From positions 1,342,501-1,406,500 of the forward strand of contig OZ034978.1 of the NCBI GenBank assembly GCA_964030785.1: a stretch of DNA of 64,000 nucleotides. The letters run 5' to 3'. The DNA is from Siderastrea siderea. Its lineage: Eukaryota; Cnidaria; Anthozoa; Scleractinia; Rhizangiidae. The position numbers and the translations under genes were made by a program. Position 1 is the stretch's first letter. Every line of letters begins with the position of its first letter. Positions 12,101 through 27,100 of this stretch are shown here, piece after piece. The notes under the pieces are model-generated. The model did no database searches. It saw only the letters and a list, made by a program, of their open reading frames with translations, and had not been told where the DNA came from.

Positions 12101-15100
12101 CATTACATGGGCATATTGAATGTACCCTACAAACACCCTGGTACTCAGGGCAAGGGCTTACAGGGTAACATCTTCCCCACATTTGATTCTAGAAGAATAG
12201 CCAAGTGTAGGAGCAGCCATCTGTACTTTCCCTACTTCACAAACGTACCTTAGCTCTAGCATCCATGGCTATTTCTTCTGCTTCATGTGCAACTGCTAAC
12301 GACTCATTTAATGCACTGGCAATGTCGGAATATCTTTGTGATGCATTAACTGCTTTGCGGGCAAACTCGATGTCTGTCAAGAGCTTTTCCAGCTCATCAG
12401 CCTGTTTACGCAGTTCTTCTGAATGATTATGAGCCATAATCACTGATGGAGTAAGCTCTTCTACAGCTTGGGAAAGATTAGTCATCCTTTGGTTCACTTG
12501 ATCAATAAGGTCATCAAGCCGTGGAAAATTGCCATTAAAAGCCTATTTATGAAGAGAAAAATATTTGTATCCAGAAAAATATATGTTGGTTGCAGTATTC
12601 CCAAAACCTCTGTGTGCCAAAATAAATTACGTATATCAATACAAAGAGGTCATAGCTCCCAAAATTGTTGCATAATGATACCGCATTTTCTCGACTAAAC
12701 ACTGGACCCCGAATAAACGCCAGGTTCGAATAAATGCCAGGTCTACGAGGCCAATTTTTAAATAAATGCCCCCGGTGTTTAATCAAGAAAATATGGTGCC
12801 TTTGAGGACAGCTTGATGTCTGACAACAAATGAAGTCTTGGGACACCTCTCTCTCTCTCTTGATCAATGTGTGAAGAACAGGGTTGACATAAAATTTCTA
12901 ATGCAAAATTCAATACAAACTCCAAAATTTTTTTCTTAACCATTTTTCATTTTTTCCAGGCTCAAAACTGTCAAGAAAGAGGCAAAAATGGACTGCGATC
13001 TACACCTACCAAGATTTCAAAACCTTAAAAATGACTCAAAATTGACTTAAATTTTAGCAACTAATTATGAGCAGCTTGGACAATATTCCATACTTTTTCT
13101 AAACTAAAACTTTACTTTAAGCACTTTTCAATGTCTGGTAAAGTGGTTTGCAGATTTCCATAGTTTTTCAAGAATTCCATACTCTGTATGAACCTTGGTG
13201 GAAATTCTCAAGGAGAAAGGGGTTTAAGCCTACAAATACCTGCAGACTACTATCTGCATTCATAAGTTTACTGCTTGCAGACGTCAGCACTTCCTGCAGT
13301 CTGTTCAAGGCACTGTCAACCTCTTCTTTCTTTGCCAGTGCCTCTGTTAGTGGTGTCTGACGAAAAATCACAAGTCAGAATATTTTCATTGCTACTGTGC
13401 TTTCACCATGTTAGATTGCAATAATGCAAACATGTTGAGGGCTAGCTAACATTTGTTTAGCACATCACATGGCAGATTCGGGTCTAATAAAACCTGCTGG
13501 GTATGTACTCTCATGTTGTTCTTTATAAACCAATGAAGATTTTGACATGGCCATACTTACTATAAATGAAGGCTAACAAGACAGGAGACTAGAAATAGTC
13601 TACACTAAATCTGCCCCTCCTATCAAAACTAAATTGCAATGCTCCCAAAAGGGCTTTTCAACATATAATTACATGGTCTGAAATCTATACTTACAACATC
13701 ATCAAAGAAACTATTAATCATTAACAATCTTAGGGACTTAGGTATAATCTTAGGGACAGAGTTCGCCAGTCCTGTCATTCAGAATGTACGATGTATACAA
13801 GAACTTTAATTTGTGTTATTCTACAAACCCCAAGAAAATTTTGTGCTTCTACACACGTTTGATCTGTAATTCAGGGTCAGCTGCCTTGATGCTTTGCCTC
13901 TTTTCCTACATATGGTAAAACCAGTTAATTGATAAGAAACTAACCTCTGAGTCATAACTCCTGCTCACATTGTTTGCATCCATAGCAAGGCTGGCATTTC
14001 CCAGAATACCACTGGTCTCGTCTTGAATTGAAGCAAAGGTGGCCAGTAATTCGTCAAGGGTTTTGTTGGCTTGACTGAGATCATTCCACAGACTCAAAGT
14101 GTTATTTAACAGCACCTTAGTTCGGCTAAGAGAGGTCATCACCATTTCCTGCTCTTTGATGATTGTCAGATTTGTACGCCCAAAGTCTCTGTTTAAGAGT
14201 TCCTTCAAAATGTTCTCAGCTCTTTCTAACAACAGTGTTTGGTTTGCTTTATCTGTCTTCAGGGTTTTTGCTATTTTCTTGGCAAACTCTACAGTTTCTG
14301 AAGTGGAAGAAAAGAAGCTATATATAAATTACACAATAAATAAATACATGTAAATCAAGGCAATCTTTAAGGAGTGGGCAGTTGTCGCAGGCATACAGCG
14401 TACTGCTGTGGTGCTTAGCACTTGGACATTTTCCAGTTGCAAGGACAGTGGTTTCAGTTAGCGACTAAATCATGTTGTGTTGTCTCCTCAGAAAAGAAAC
14501 TTAACTCTCTGATTTCTCTCTACCTAGCTGCATTACCGGCAAATGACGAACTTTTCTGGAAAACAAAGAAAATGAGGGGAGTATACTTGTGATGGACTAG
14601 CACATTGTCACCCAGGGGGAGAGTAGCAACACTCCTTGTTACTTTATGCCTCAGACACCACTGTCAACTGTTGCCGAGTACTAAGGGTGACTTTACCACT
14701 GTTAAAGTCTCAGGGCTTAAATCTGAACAAGATGACATAAACACCACATCACACAACTTGTCTTCATAATCCCACAACTGCCAGAGCTTAATTGGTTTCT
14801 GAACTCCCCATGGATGAGATGCATGTACATCACAAGGTTACCAACAACATCCTATTAGGTTTCCTCAACAATTCACTAGTTCCCATTTATACAACTGGGT
14901 GGGGAAAGACAACGTGGAGTAAAGTTTCTTGTCTGAAGAAACAAAACAACAGCTATCAGAGACCAGGTTTTAACCAGACACCTTCATATCAGACCACTTA
15001 CAGGGCTGGAAATAACTTTCGGACATTCAATGGGCCAGATGACCGGCCAAATACATTTTAGCTTGGTCATACCTTGTTCCTGGCTGGACAAATGTAACAT

Positions 15101-18100
15101 GTAATTTCCCCTAAATTATATACAACATTACAGTCAACGCGCTTCACGCGTGAACGATCACGGATTGAATATTGCATTCTTCACGTGCGCATTCCTTTCT
15201 TAATTAGATTATACGTCTCCTTGTAGACAGATTGAAAGATAACGATTTTTTTCGAATAACAAAATTGATTCTTCGAAAGTTCGCACGCAACAACGGAAAT
15301 CGTCAACATGGCGCACTCGGAAGAGAAGTTTCCAAATCTCAGAAATCTCGATTACTTCAAAGATGTCATCCGTTATCAACACAGGACCTTTTCCTCCACA
15401 ACAAAATGGTTGAGTCGTAGTCTTGATGACCGATTTTATGAACAGCTCCTTTTGTCACTAGATCATGTTCCGCGAAATATCTGACAATCCTATAAATCAC
15501 CTTTGAAAAAGTTGGCGATATTCGTGCCTTACATTAGAAGGCAAATGTTTACCAGGATCGTAAAAGCCTCCAAGTGAATTTCTTGCCATTTGGAATTAAC
15601 TAATGTGCAAAATTAAACTATTTTCTACACTGCGCATTGTAAATTGCTGCTAAAATGTGGTGGCTATTTATACTATTTTGCCAGTTTCCGAATTTAATAT
15701 TAAAGCCTCGTGCACGTATAAAAAGCAAAACAAAAAACCTCCAGCCAAAGAGTAAAGTTGCCTTGTTAAATTAGTACAGTTTTTTTGGATTTTCTTTCGA
15801 AGGATTACTTCTAGTTTGTCGATTTTCTCTTTACGGATTTATTTTGGTCGGCTTTTTTTGTCCCCGCAATTTTTTTGTGACACGCTTAAAAATAATGAAA
15901 ATATAATGCGCTAAGGTACCAACATGCGAAAATTGGTCAATTATGGTATAAAAACTAACTTTTCAGTTCCTGGTCGGAAAGTTCGAATTATTATTACGAT
16001 CCATGAAAAATTTCGAACAACAAAATCAATGTTTCGAATATAAAATCCAAGGTTCGCAGAATCGCTACATTTTTTGAAGAATGAAATCGAAGATTAAACT
16101 AATTGATGAACATTTGAAGTTGAGCATTCATGCATGAAGCACGTTGACTGTAACCCCCCTTCCTTAAGCAATAGCATTCGCTAACTCCTTTTTAATGACA
16201 AGTAACAACACTTGTGTTGAATTCAATTGCAACTCAGACTCTATTTTTTGCCAATTGAATGAATTGATCAATAAGTACAATATTGCTTACCTCAGTTCGG
16301 GACCGTATGGACCGCGTTCTTTAAAATTATTGTAAATATTAAATAACTGATGAATTGCAGTACAGCAGCTAGCATCAATTCCCCAATCAGGGCAGACATT
16401 GTCCATTGACCGGCCATTATTTCCAGCCCCACAAGCCTCCATACAAGCTCTGTAAGCATTGTTGTCACCTTAAAGAGCTAAATCTAATAGCACCATGTAC
16501 AGTGTATCAATGGTTGCCTATAATAAGACACTTAAGACATGCTTTGAACACCTTATTCATTTCCAATGGCAGATACAAATTTAATTTTTATGCAAAGCTA
16601 CATTAAAATGGAATACTTTCTCACAGCACCCATAACCCGAGATCAGACATCTCTTAATTTTAATTGGCAAAGAAGAGAGAGGAAAATAATGATAAATTAA
16701 CTATCTGTCAATGTCATCATCACGTTGCTATTTGTTGTCACCAGGAATGTATACAAGGTGCAACAAAGATCTGCTGATTGCTGATAAGTATATTTAGTTC
16801 TCAGCCAATTAGGAAAGAGTCCAGAATTTGAGATCTGACAAAGAACTGTATCAGGAGCTCCTTCTTTACCTTGGGTTTTGTTTAGTGCATCCTTGATTTC
16901 CTCCTCTAATGCTAGAGCTTCCTCTTTTGTGGATGTAGCATTTGCCAAAGTCTCTGTTGCCTTCTCTTTTACTGTCGTGACCTTGTTGTCAACCACCTCG
17001 GTTGTCTTCTCATAACTCTGTGTCCTCTGTGCAAGGCTTCCTTGAGTAACATTGCCAGGACTGCCATCTTTTGATTTTACAAGAAGGGAAAAGGAAACAG
17101 ATCAGACGAATTACAGTTTCTAAGTGTTTTCTCCTTCAGTTTAAATGTAATTCACTTCACCACTAGGTTGATTACTTTTTTGTTTCATGTTTTCTAAAAA
17201 ATACACAGACCTGATATGCTAAGCACCTCATGACGTCAATACATTCTTCACCTTTTATATCTGGAGAAGGCCAACACATGAATTGCCAGGAAGAAAGTGG
17301 GAGTTATGAAGGTGTGGATAAGTACAACACTTGGTCATCTCTTAGGTTGTCAACACCTATGTTTTCAGAGATGTTTGTGCAAGTTGATGACTTATACCAC
17401 CAGGCCTTCTTTAACCAGGTGTATATAAACCTACTTTCACTGAAAAACCAAGGTCTGGCAAAAAGCATAAACCACAAACAATAAAGCAGCGTGCCTAAAT
17501 TATACACTGATAATTTCTTGTGGAGGAAAAACCTTAAATATCAACAAAATGGGATAACAACAAGCTTGTCATTGCTACCATCCCAGAACTCTGATGTTTT
17601 GTACCATTAGCAACAATGTTTTGTTTTTCAGTTAAAAGTATCAGGCTACGGACATCCAGTGATTGGAAACCTAACCAAAATATTAATGGGGCAGTAGTCT
17701 TGTCATCGTGAACTAACATCCCATGCAAAGGAAAGTGGCAATAATTGCCTATTAAAATTATCCTATGACGTCCAAAGTCACACTTCAGGATGGTGAGCCG
17801 CTTGGCCCATAAAAGTTAGATCTTTCAAGTTTACACAGGTCACAGCTCTTGTGCAGTGGCTATTTGATCTTTTGCAGGTGCCTTGTCAAAACACTGAATG
17901 CATGCAACTGGACCCTTGAAATAAAAGGACCCCCCCCCCCCGGACTCCCATCATAACAAAGGAACTGTTTGTAGCTAGTTCTTGGACCAATGTCACCCTG
18001 ACTCTTGGGAATGAGTGCATATTGGTCCAACTCCTGAACTGTACATCATTAATGATTGGACATGGCCAACCAAAGGCCCAAGTTAAATCAACCAAAGGTC

Positions 18101-21100
18101 TTATAATACACAGTGGGACCATCCTTTCTCTCATGGTAAACCCAGAAATAGTGTGTTTACATTTGTCATCAGGATGAATTCATTCTTTCTTTCACATGCC
18201 TTATAGTTTGTTAGCGCTGCACTCTGCAGCAGTCAATGCTTTTTTGTTCATTCCACTGGAACTACATTGTTAAGTTGCTATTATCCTTGCTGTGAGCTGT
18301 TCTTACACAAAACAAGCACAAAACTGCCCTGTACATTTGTATTTCATTAAATGTTAATCACTCAATCAATGAGATATTTTGTTCCTCAGACTTGTTTTAC
18401 AACAATCTCACAGCAAATACACAGCAGTCGCTTAGCTATTAAAGCTAAGCTTACCACGAAGAATCAGCAAACTTCAGTACTTTTTTTAAGTTTTATTTAT
18501 TTTTGTCAAAATCAAGCTTAAAAGTTGGGGGTGCAGCTTATCCATGAGTGTAGCTTATACACGAGTTTTTATGGTACTCTAATAAAACAAAGGGTTCGTC
18601 TGTTGAAGGTACTATCCTGTGATAGGTGGCCCAAGGAAATTTGATGTTCACAACAAATATTAGCCTGAGAACACACAAGGTATAATACTTATTCCTCGGG
18701 AAGCGAGGTTTATTAATTTGTTGCGTGGGGATCGCGCGAGGATCGCTTAGGGCAGTCAAATCTCGATCTGCCTAAATATATATATGTCGCTAAGGTGTCC
18801 GCACAGTTGTACCTAGCAACAAAACCAAATCGCGACCTTATTCATCGTCCGTGAACAAGTTACTGGACTAATTTCCGATGCAAATGAGGGACACGACAAA
18901 AGACAGCAATGCCTGATTTAGCAAGTGGCTGAAAATCCATTCCGGGGGAGATTTACCAGTGAAACTCAGCATGAACACCGACTTGAAATTCAGCACGAAC
19001 AACAAAGGCGAAAGAGTCGACGACAAGAAAGCACAGTAGAGAACATCCTTCACCGGTAACAGCCTAGCGAAGACTAAAGCCGTTAGCAGGACACAAACAG
19101 AAGACTGGAATATCACAGGCGAGAAATCTAGAACATAGACAATGTAAAAAAAAAAAAATTCTTGTCACAAGGCCCGAAAAATTTGTAAGCAAAGCTTTCG
19201 ACTGCATCACACAGTCTTCATCAGCGATTAAAGTGAGCTCACGTTGTCACGTGAATGCAAACTTTTAATCACGTGACAACAGGTGGTCAAAAATGGCAGG
19301 AAGATCATAGCCTCCGTCTCTGTTCAGCGTTGGGCATTGACGTCTGATATGGATGGCCTCCTTGATTTTTCTTTTGACATCTACGGACTCTTTATCAAGA
19401 ATCTTGACTCCTTCCCAGTTGATCTCGTGATTGGCCTGAGACTGGTGTTCCCGGATTGCAGATGTTGTTTGTTTCTGATGTTCACCTAGTCTCTTCTCCA
19501 GAGTTCTCGCTGTCTCGCCAATGTAATGCTCTCCGCAATCGTTACATGTGATGTCATAGACCACCCCCGTCTTCTTTTCAGTTGGTGTCCTGTCTTTGTG
19601 GATGGACTAAGATGGACCTCAGCATGTTGTAAGGCTTGTGGTATGTGCAGATGTTTTGGGCCCTAGAAACTCTACTAAGATGTTCTGAGAGTCCAGACAC
19701 ATAAGGCAGGCCTACGTGAGCTCACTTTAATCGCTGATGAAGACTGTGCGATACAGTCGAAAGCTTCGCTTACAAATTTTTCAGACCTTGTGACAAGAAT
19801 TATTTTTTTTCGTTTATTTACAACCAAGGTCAAGATGAACGTACATAGTCATAGACAACGTAGTTTAAATTTAGCTTCATAGCACAGCACTACAAAACGA
19901 GATTCCCCAACAATGCGAGAATCAATACAAGGTCTTTGAAATTATAACTCAGTCACACTGACTGAGCATTGAGAAAAAGCTCAGTGGCTACAAACTAATG
20001 TGTGCTGAAACCGATCAGGACTGGCAACACCGATTAGAAGTGCCTCGACAAAATGATTTCGTTAGAAGCAACGAGAGGTGACAAAAAATACACGATCATC
20101 AAAATACTTTTGCTAGAATACCTTTCCAACGGATGGTGAACAGATTGGCTCAAAATTATTTCCTCTCTCTACCATTATCTTTACCCTTGATGTACCAGTA
20201 ATTATCATCATATAATTATTTTTCCAAGTGTGATCAAAACCACAGATTACACAAGAGAAATTAAATTATTTCCCAAAATAGCTTTCAGTTCCCCAAACAG
20301 TGCATATTTGTGTGTGAGCAGTAGAAAAGAATTTAAATTTTAAGTTTAGAACGTTTCTCAAAAAGTATTTGAAAGAAATAATTCACACTTAATCAGTAAG
20401 AATTTATAAAATATGTTTTCTGTTTCAGATATTGATCCTCTGAATAGTTAAAAAAAATAATATTCAGATGGATTGGAAATTTGGATAGAAAATAATACAC
20501 TTAAAAATATTGCTCTACTACTAGCAATTACCACTTATATGTTTTTAGCGGGCAGGGGTTTCAATAAAAATTGAAGTAGGCAGCTGGTTTGAGTAGAGTA
20601 ACCGACTGTAATACCTAGGTGTTTGAAAGAATCTTCCTTTAATTACCTTAATTTAGGGCAAAAAGTAGCCGACTTTATTGAGCGAAATAGCCAACGCTTT
20701 TCGTCGGCCGTCGGTGCTTATTGAAAGCACTGAGCGGGGATAGGTACATTCATGTATGTATTTGATGTGAACCAAAAATTACTGCGTAACATTTAATTAT
20801 TGATCAGGGGATAAATTTTATGCTACATATAGTGACCAGCACCACAGCTTTCCTCGCCATGCACAAGCATTAGCACCAAGATCATGGGAATTGAGATCCT
20901 TATCACCTTCAACATGAGTTGTCTATGTGAAAGTTTACTTCTGAAGGTTTCACATGCTATAATCTACATTCACCCGTTCCCTTAATTAACTGCTCTTGCT
21001 TTCCATACCAATTGACCCTTTAAGCCCCAATGTAAACCTACAAGTTCGCATTACTGGTCTTCATACAGTTCTTGTAGTAGTAGTGCAGAGAACGTCTTTC

Positions 21101-24100
21101 TACTGACATTAACACTATTCATGTTAGGTGATCAACTCCTTCTGATGAGCTAATTAAAGCATCCCTATTGTAGGGAGGTGCTGGTCACTGGGGCTTCAAG
21201 GGTTAATGTAAAGTGTATTATTTTATTGTGACAATTATCTAATCCAATTTTTATAGTATGTTTTATAGTATGCTGGGGGAATGAATAAACTTGTTACCAC
21301 ATTAATATTTGCTTGCCATTATTCTGTGTAAGTCTCATTTCAATTTTTGGGTAAAACCAAGTCATTTTTTTAATCCAGCTGTACCAACATTGTTTTTTCT
21401 GCACTGCATCACTCTTCAGCAGTAACAGACTCCTGCATCTGAACCATTCAGGGGAAATAATGAATTTTTTTTAGCTATCAACCCTTGTCAATATCCAGTA
21501 AATAGAACAAATACTGTACAACAGCACCTAAAGGAAACGGCTGGGTTAATGTTGGAGATAACATGTGTGCAGTTCCAAGTTGGAATTTGAACTGCATTTC
21601 TGATAAACCTACTCTCACCCAACCAAAATAAACAGAAACACCACTGTCTTGGGCAACAGGTCCACAACAATACTATGCATCCTCTCTAGAGAGCAATGTC
21701 AGAATGAAGAGAGGTGGTGGTGGTGGGGGGGGGGGGGGCTGAACCTTTTTTTGTATCCAGTCGCATACAGCAGTTAGCTCAAATTAAACCTGCAAACTCA
21801 TGCCCAATTCCCGTGCATTACATTTTAAGATGATGGGGGATTGGATGCAAGTTACATGGAAGCGCCTATGAACCAGAATGTCGAGCCACCCATTCACACC
21901 TCCAGTTCAACCGAAATTCTATCCCGTCCCCACCCCCATCACTTAACTTTGTGGTGCACCTTTGCCCGAGCTTCACAAGGTCATGCGAATCACGTATTTC
22001 TACTTAATAGAGTGACAGACAATAATTAAGAAACTTCCAATTTAACAAAAAAGGTAATTTAACTTTTTTAATTACCATTTGGAGAGGAAATTCCAACAAG
22101 ATTTGACACTGCTTCCATTGTTGCATTGTATTTGTTAGTTGGTGGAATCAGCCTGCATAAAACCAGTAACTGGCATTAAGTTCTCACTCAAAAATTATTT
22201 CAAATACTATGGAAACTATCATACAAAAACAAGGTTAGCAATTAGGTTGGTTCCTTACAACATTTAGATCAATACAAGAAATCCCTACCAGGACCCAGAA
22301 CATGATCAAAATGCATTCAACACAAAATTAAATTTTAGAATAAGCCACCCTCCCCCTCCTGAAAATGACCCAACCCCCCAAAAAACAAAAACAAACATAA
22401 ACCATGCAAGATACCATACCTCTGAAGAGTCTCATTTATTGATGAAAAACGACTCTCTGCAATAATTCCTGCTGTCCCTTGTTTCAAAGATTTTAGAGCC
22501 AGTGTCAGATTGTGATCCAGATTAGTGGCTGTGTTCAAGAGACGCCCCACACACTCACCACAGTACTCACACCCCTCAGGTGTCAGGATGTAGTTTTCAG
22601 GACAGAGGGTACAGTTTCCTCCCAACTTACAACACTGCCCAGTATTGATGTCACAAAAACCATACAGATTTTCTGCTCCCTTGCCCTTATCACAGTTGCA
22701 AGCTGAAAAAGAAATACTCGTATGCCAATGTTTCTGTGCTATTCAGAATGGCAAACATTGCATAACATAACTAGCACTACTCATAGACAACTGTGACACT
22801 TCTTACCAAGGTCACACGAGAACAGGAAGGGAGAGAAGCTTACAAAGTTACAAAATGGAAAATACTGAAGAGTTCATTACAGAAAAATAGAGGATATTAA
22901 GTCCAACAACCTTGCAAAATGGCAAAAATTACAGAATAATAAATATAGAGAGAAGACCTACAACTGCTCAAAATGGCAAAATAAATATTGGAAGTGTTCC
23001 ATTACAGAATAATAAAGGGAGAGAAGCTCTAAAACTTTGCAAAACAGATGTTGGATTACAACACAGAGGAAGTATTTTAAAATAAGTTTAATATTTAGTA
23101 TTTCCTAAATTTTAACTTAGGACTATAATAGGGGGTCAATTTGGTGATCTCATTTTATCCAGATATGGCCTATAGACGGAAATAGATGAAATACGTATTA
23201 TACCCATATTTTGGAACTTAATCGATTCTATGGAGGAACTAAAACATGGAATTAACTTGGCCTTATAATTTCCTTATAACACTCACATTAATTCCATATT
23301 TTTTGCCGGATAATTTCCAGTTTTGCTCCATATATGGCCCATATTAAAATTTTCGTAAGGGTGTTTATTAATTAACAATTATTGGCTTGAGGTCATGGCG
23401 TACGGACCGAGCGCAGCGTCCAGTCCGACCTAACTCAGTCAATAAGCATTTTATCATATGGCCGTCCCGTTTTTTCTTTCAATCTTTTGTCTTTCATTTT
23501 TTTCCTTGGGAAGGGCAGCGTTTGTTTAGATTACAAAGAAACTCAGCAGTCCTCTTCGTCTGAAGATTCGATAACATGACGGCGATACTTCTTCGGAGCT
23601 GAAATTTGTGCAGCGTGTTTTGAGCCAGAGGCTTCAGGAAGGACAAGATTCTGGATGTTAATCACACTGATGCTTAATTGCTTCTGAAAATATGCCATTT
23701 GTTTGGATGGACTCTTGAATGGTACCACTTGACTGATTTTGCGGTTTTTTCTCCGCTGTTTCTGTCTTTGGTTTGCATGGGCCTGGAGTTTTCTTTCCCG
23801 CTGAGTATTTTAGACATCTGGCGCTGCTGTTGATGGGATGCTACGGCATAACTATCGAGACTTTTAAGGCTCTTGTGGCCACTCAGTTGTGCCACATTGT
23901 TGTGCAAAACACTGGAATCAAGAAGCGTTTTGATGCAAGTTTTTCTCAGTGAGTGGTTGGTGAATTTCCCGCTTGTAGACAATGGCAGATTTTTCGTGGC
24001 GCTTGAAAGGAATTGGCCGATTTTGTTTTTTCCCATCAGTCTTTTTGAAAACCAAATCCTATCTTCTGGTTTTCGTTGGTGATGAACAGCCAGGAAAAAA

Positions 24101-27100
24101 GGACTTTCCGATGAGTTGGCCTCTTCTGGTCGCTTGTAAACAAAGTCTTTATAGCAAGCTACTGGACATTTTCGGTCGCCTGTTTCGTATGCTTTAGGAT
24201 GGAAAGATCGTCGATGCTCATTTTCATCTCCGTGGTAGGTCTTACTCTCCCTTTCAGTTGACCATTCTGATTACTCTTCCCCACTCGCTTCATCTTTTCT
24301 CAAAACGATACCGCCAAATTTCATCTGCCTTGCTTTGTGTCTGGCTTGGTGACCGAAGTGGAGAGTGAGCAAGAACCACATCGTACGTGAAAGGACATAA
24401 GGATCATGGATGCCGAACTGATTCTCATCAAAAATGCGCTCAATATCTTCGTTTGCCAGGGCTACTGTAGCATTTGGCTTGTTCCCTTTGCCCTGCTTCC
24501 TGAGTTCTCAACACTTGGATTTAAGGACTTCTCTTGAGACTTTGAATTCTTCATCTTTTAGGATGTTTATCTTTGCACTGTTATCATCCAAGTAGCGCTG
24601 GATACTGCGCGAGAAAGCGGACATTGGATTAGGTTCGTATTCTGTGTTGTCCTTCTTCTTCGCTGTAATGTAGAAATTGCATAACAGACTGTCGAGCTCA
24701 GTAGGAGGAATTTCCGTCATCTTTCATTTCTCGCAACATTCATTAAGAAATCTCTGAAATACATTCATGTCATACAGTGTTTGCTTGTTGTTGGCTTCTA
24801 ATAAAATTGTGAACTTCTACATCTGTGAGGAGTTTTGACTTTTTTTCTTCGCTTTCGAATTAAGTTGGCTTTTGAAGAAGTTCCACATCAGACAGATCGT
24901 CAGGGTAGTAAAATTCATTGTTGTAATGTTCACTTACATCACTCATTTTGAAGGAAAAGTTAGGAATTATACTGCAACAAAATTGTTTCAGCTCAACTAT
25001 CGCAGGGCCGGATGGCTTTTTCTGGCCTGCTTACACCATCGTGTATGGCCCTCATACGGGACTTTCATCAATGGTTTTGCAAAGAAAAAGCTAGCAGGGC
25101 CGTATGGGTCATATGATAAATACATTTATTTCATTTATACATAATAAACTTGTTGTTGTAATAGGGGGAGAGAAGCCCAACAACTTTGCAAAACTGAAAA
25201 TATTGAAGAATGTTAGTAAAACAGAGGGAGAGAAACCCTTGAATCGCGCAAAATGAAAATATCGATGTGTTCCATAATGGAATAATAAGAGAGGGAGAAG
25301 AAGGGCTTTAGCCAGAAGGGCATCTGGGTGTTTTATGGATGCCATTTTTCCCCCTTAAGATGATATTCATGCAGGATGCAGGATGCCCACTTTTCAATGT
25401 CTAGCTAAAAGCATGAAGAGAAACCCTCTAGTTGAGCAGGTCCACATCAGCTATGTGCCACCTCTTTATCTTGTGTTAGACGTACATAACAAATTAAGGT
25501 ATGTATGTACATGTACCAAATTTTTCTGTAAAAAAAACAGGAGGAGAGAAGCCCTACAATCTGACATAATAACAATAACCAAACAAGATAGCAAACTTCT
25601 TACGTTGACAGCCAGCATCAGAGTAACCAAAATAGCCTGCTTTACACCTATCACATCTCCTTCCTGTTACACCCTCTGGGCACTGACACTGACCAGTCTT
25701 GACATCACACGAAGATGACAGTGACACTGGTGTGCAGTCACAGTCTTCACAGCCAAGACAGCTATCAAAGTTCCAGGTATTTGGCTACAAACAGTTTTCA
25801 TTCAGTTTATTAGATTCCGTTTTGTTAACGGCGTGAACAAAACCTGGACCGCCCCCCCCCCCCCTTTCTGGACCCCTTCTGGACCCCTAATTTTTTTCTG
25901 CAAAAATAAAATGATAATAATAATGAAAACAAAACGTACCACTGCTTAGTTCGCACGATTCCTCACCGATTCGCTCACCCATAGTCACAGAGTATGAGTT
26001 ACAATCTCTTCAATCCTTTGCAATCTTTATGAGTTTGGGATGGAAAGTAATATCTTACATCATCTAACATCTTTTTGGCTTAAAATTTTAAGCCATTTTA
26101 ACAGGCTGAATATGCACGTGGGAGTCGCTCAGGCCCATCAACCTTTTAAACAAAATGGCATAGTACTTATTGCACAGCCACATACAACACATTCATACAG
26201 GTCACCCCCAGTGAAAAAAACCTAGCTGCACCCCTGATTAGAAGTAAGTTTCAGCGCTCCAAGCTGCGACCGTTTTGGTCGCCATGGCGAGTAGAAAAAC
26301 AATTTGGCATCTAAAATTTCTGTAAAGGTCGCAATTTGGCGACTTCTGTTCTGGCGGTAAGGAGCTAAGATGTTCTCTCTCTTATTTAATTGTTAATACA
26401 GACAAAATGAAGTTTGACCATGTACATGTAAACACAGTTTTTGTCAGTATCAGTTTCCGTCATACTTTCCTCAGTTCACTTGTTCTGGTTGCGTGAAGTC
26501 TTGAACGGATGCGTATGCATCACAATTCTATTTGGATGTAAGAGCAGCTATTTGTGAAAATGAAAATGTACAGAAGAAGATAGGTCTAGAAATCTTTAGA
26601 CTACATGGGACAAAATCGACTTTTCTCAAGCCCTAGCCCCTAGTGGCTACATAGATAGTGCAAAGTTGTCTAGTATCAACATGGAGAAAAGTTTCCTTTG
26701 CAAGGTTCTTTTCCCCGGGTGATCAGGTTTCAAGTGAGAAGAAAACGAGACAGTGTGATGTCAAATTTCATTCTACACAAAATTTGCATAACTCTCAGCT
26801 TTGAAATCACAAGCCAAATAAATCACTCAGTCTATTAAAATGGGCAGAGCACTGAAAAACAACAAGTAATTCTGTTCAGGTTTGTTTTTTCTTTTCAAAT
26901 GAAAGATATTTTCATTCATGAAAATGAAATTTTCTTTCCAGACATTGCAGTTTTTCTGAAGTTGAAAAACAAGTGCTTAATCAAATTACAATACAGACGC
27001 ATTAAGCATGCAACAGTTTTGTAGAAAGTTTAAATTTTTGCAGGACATTACAGCTCCACATATGAGAACGCTAATGATTTTCACTTAAGAATACTTCGTC

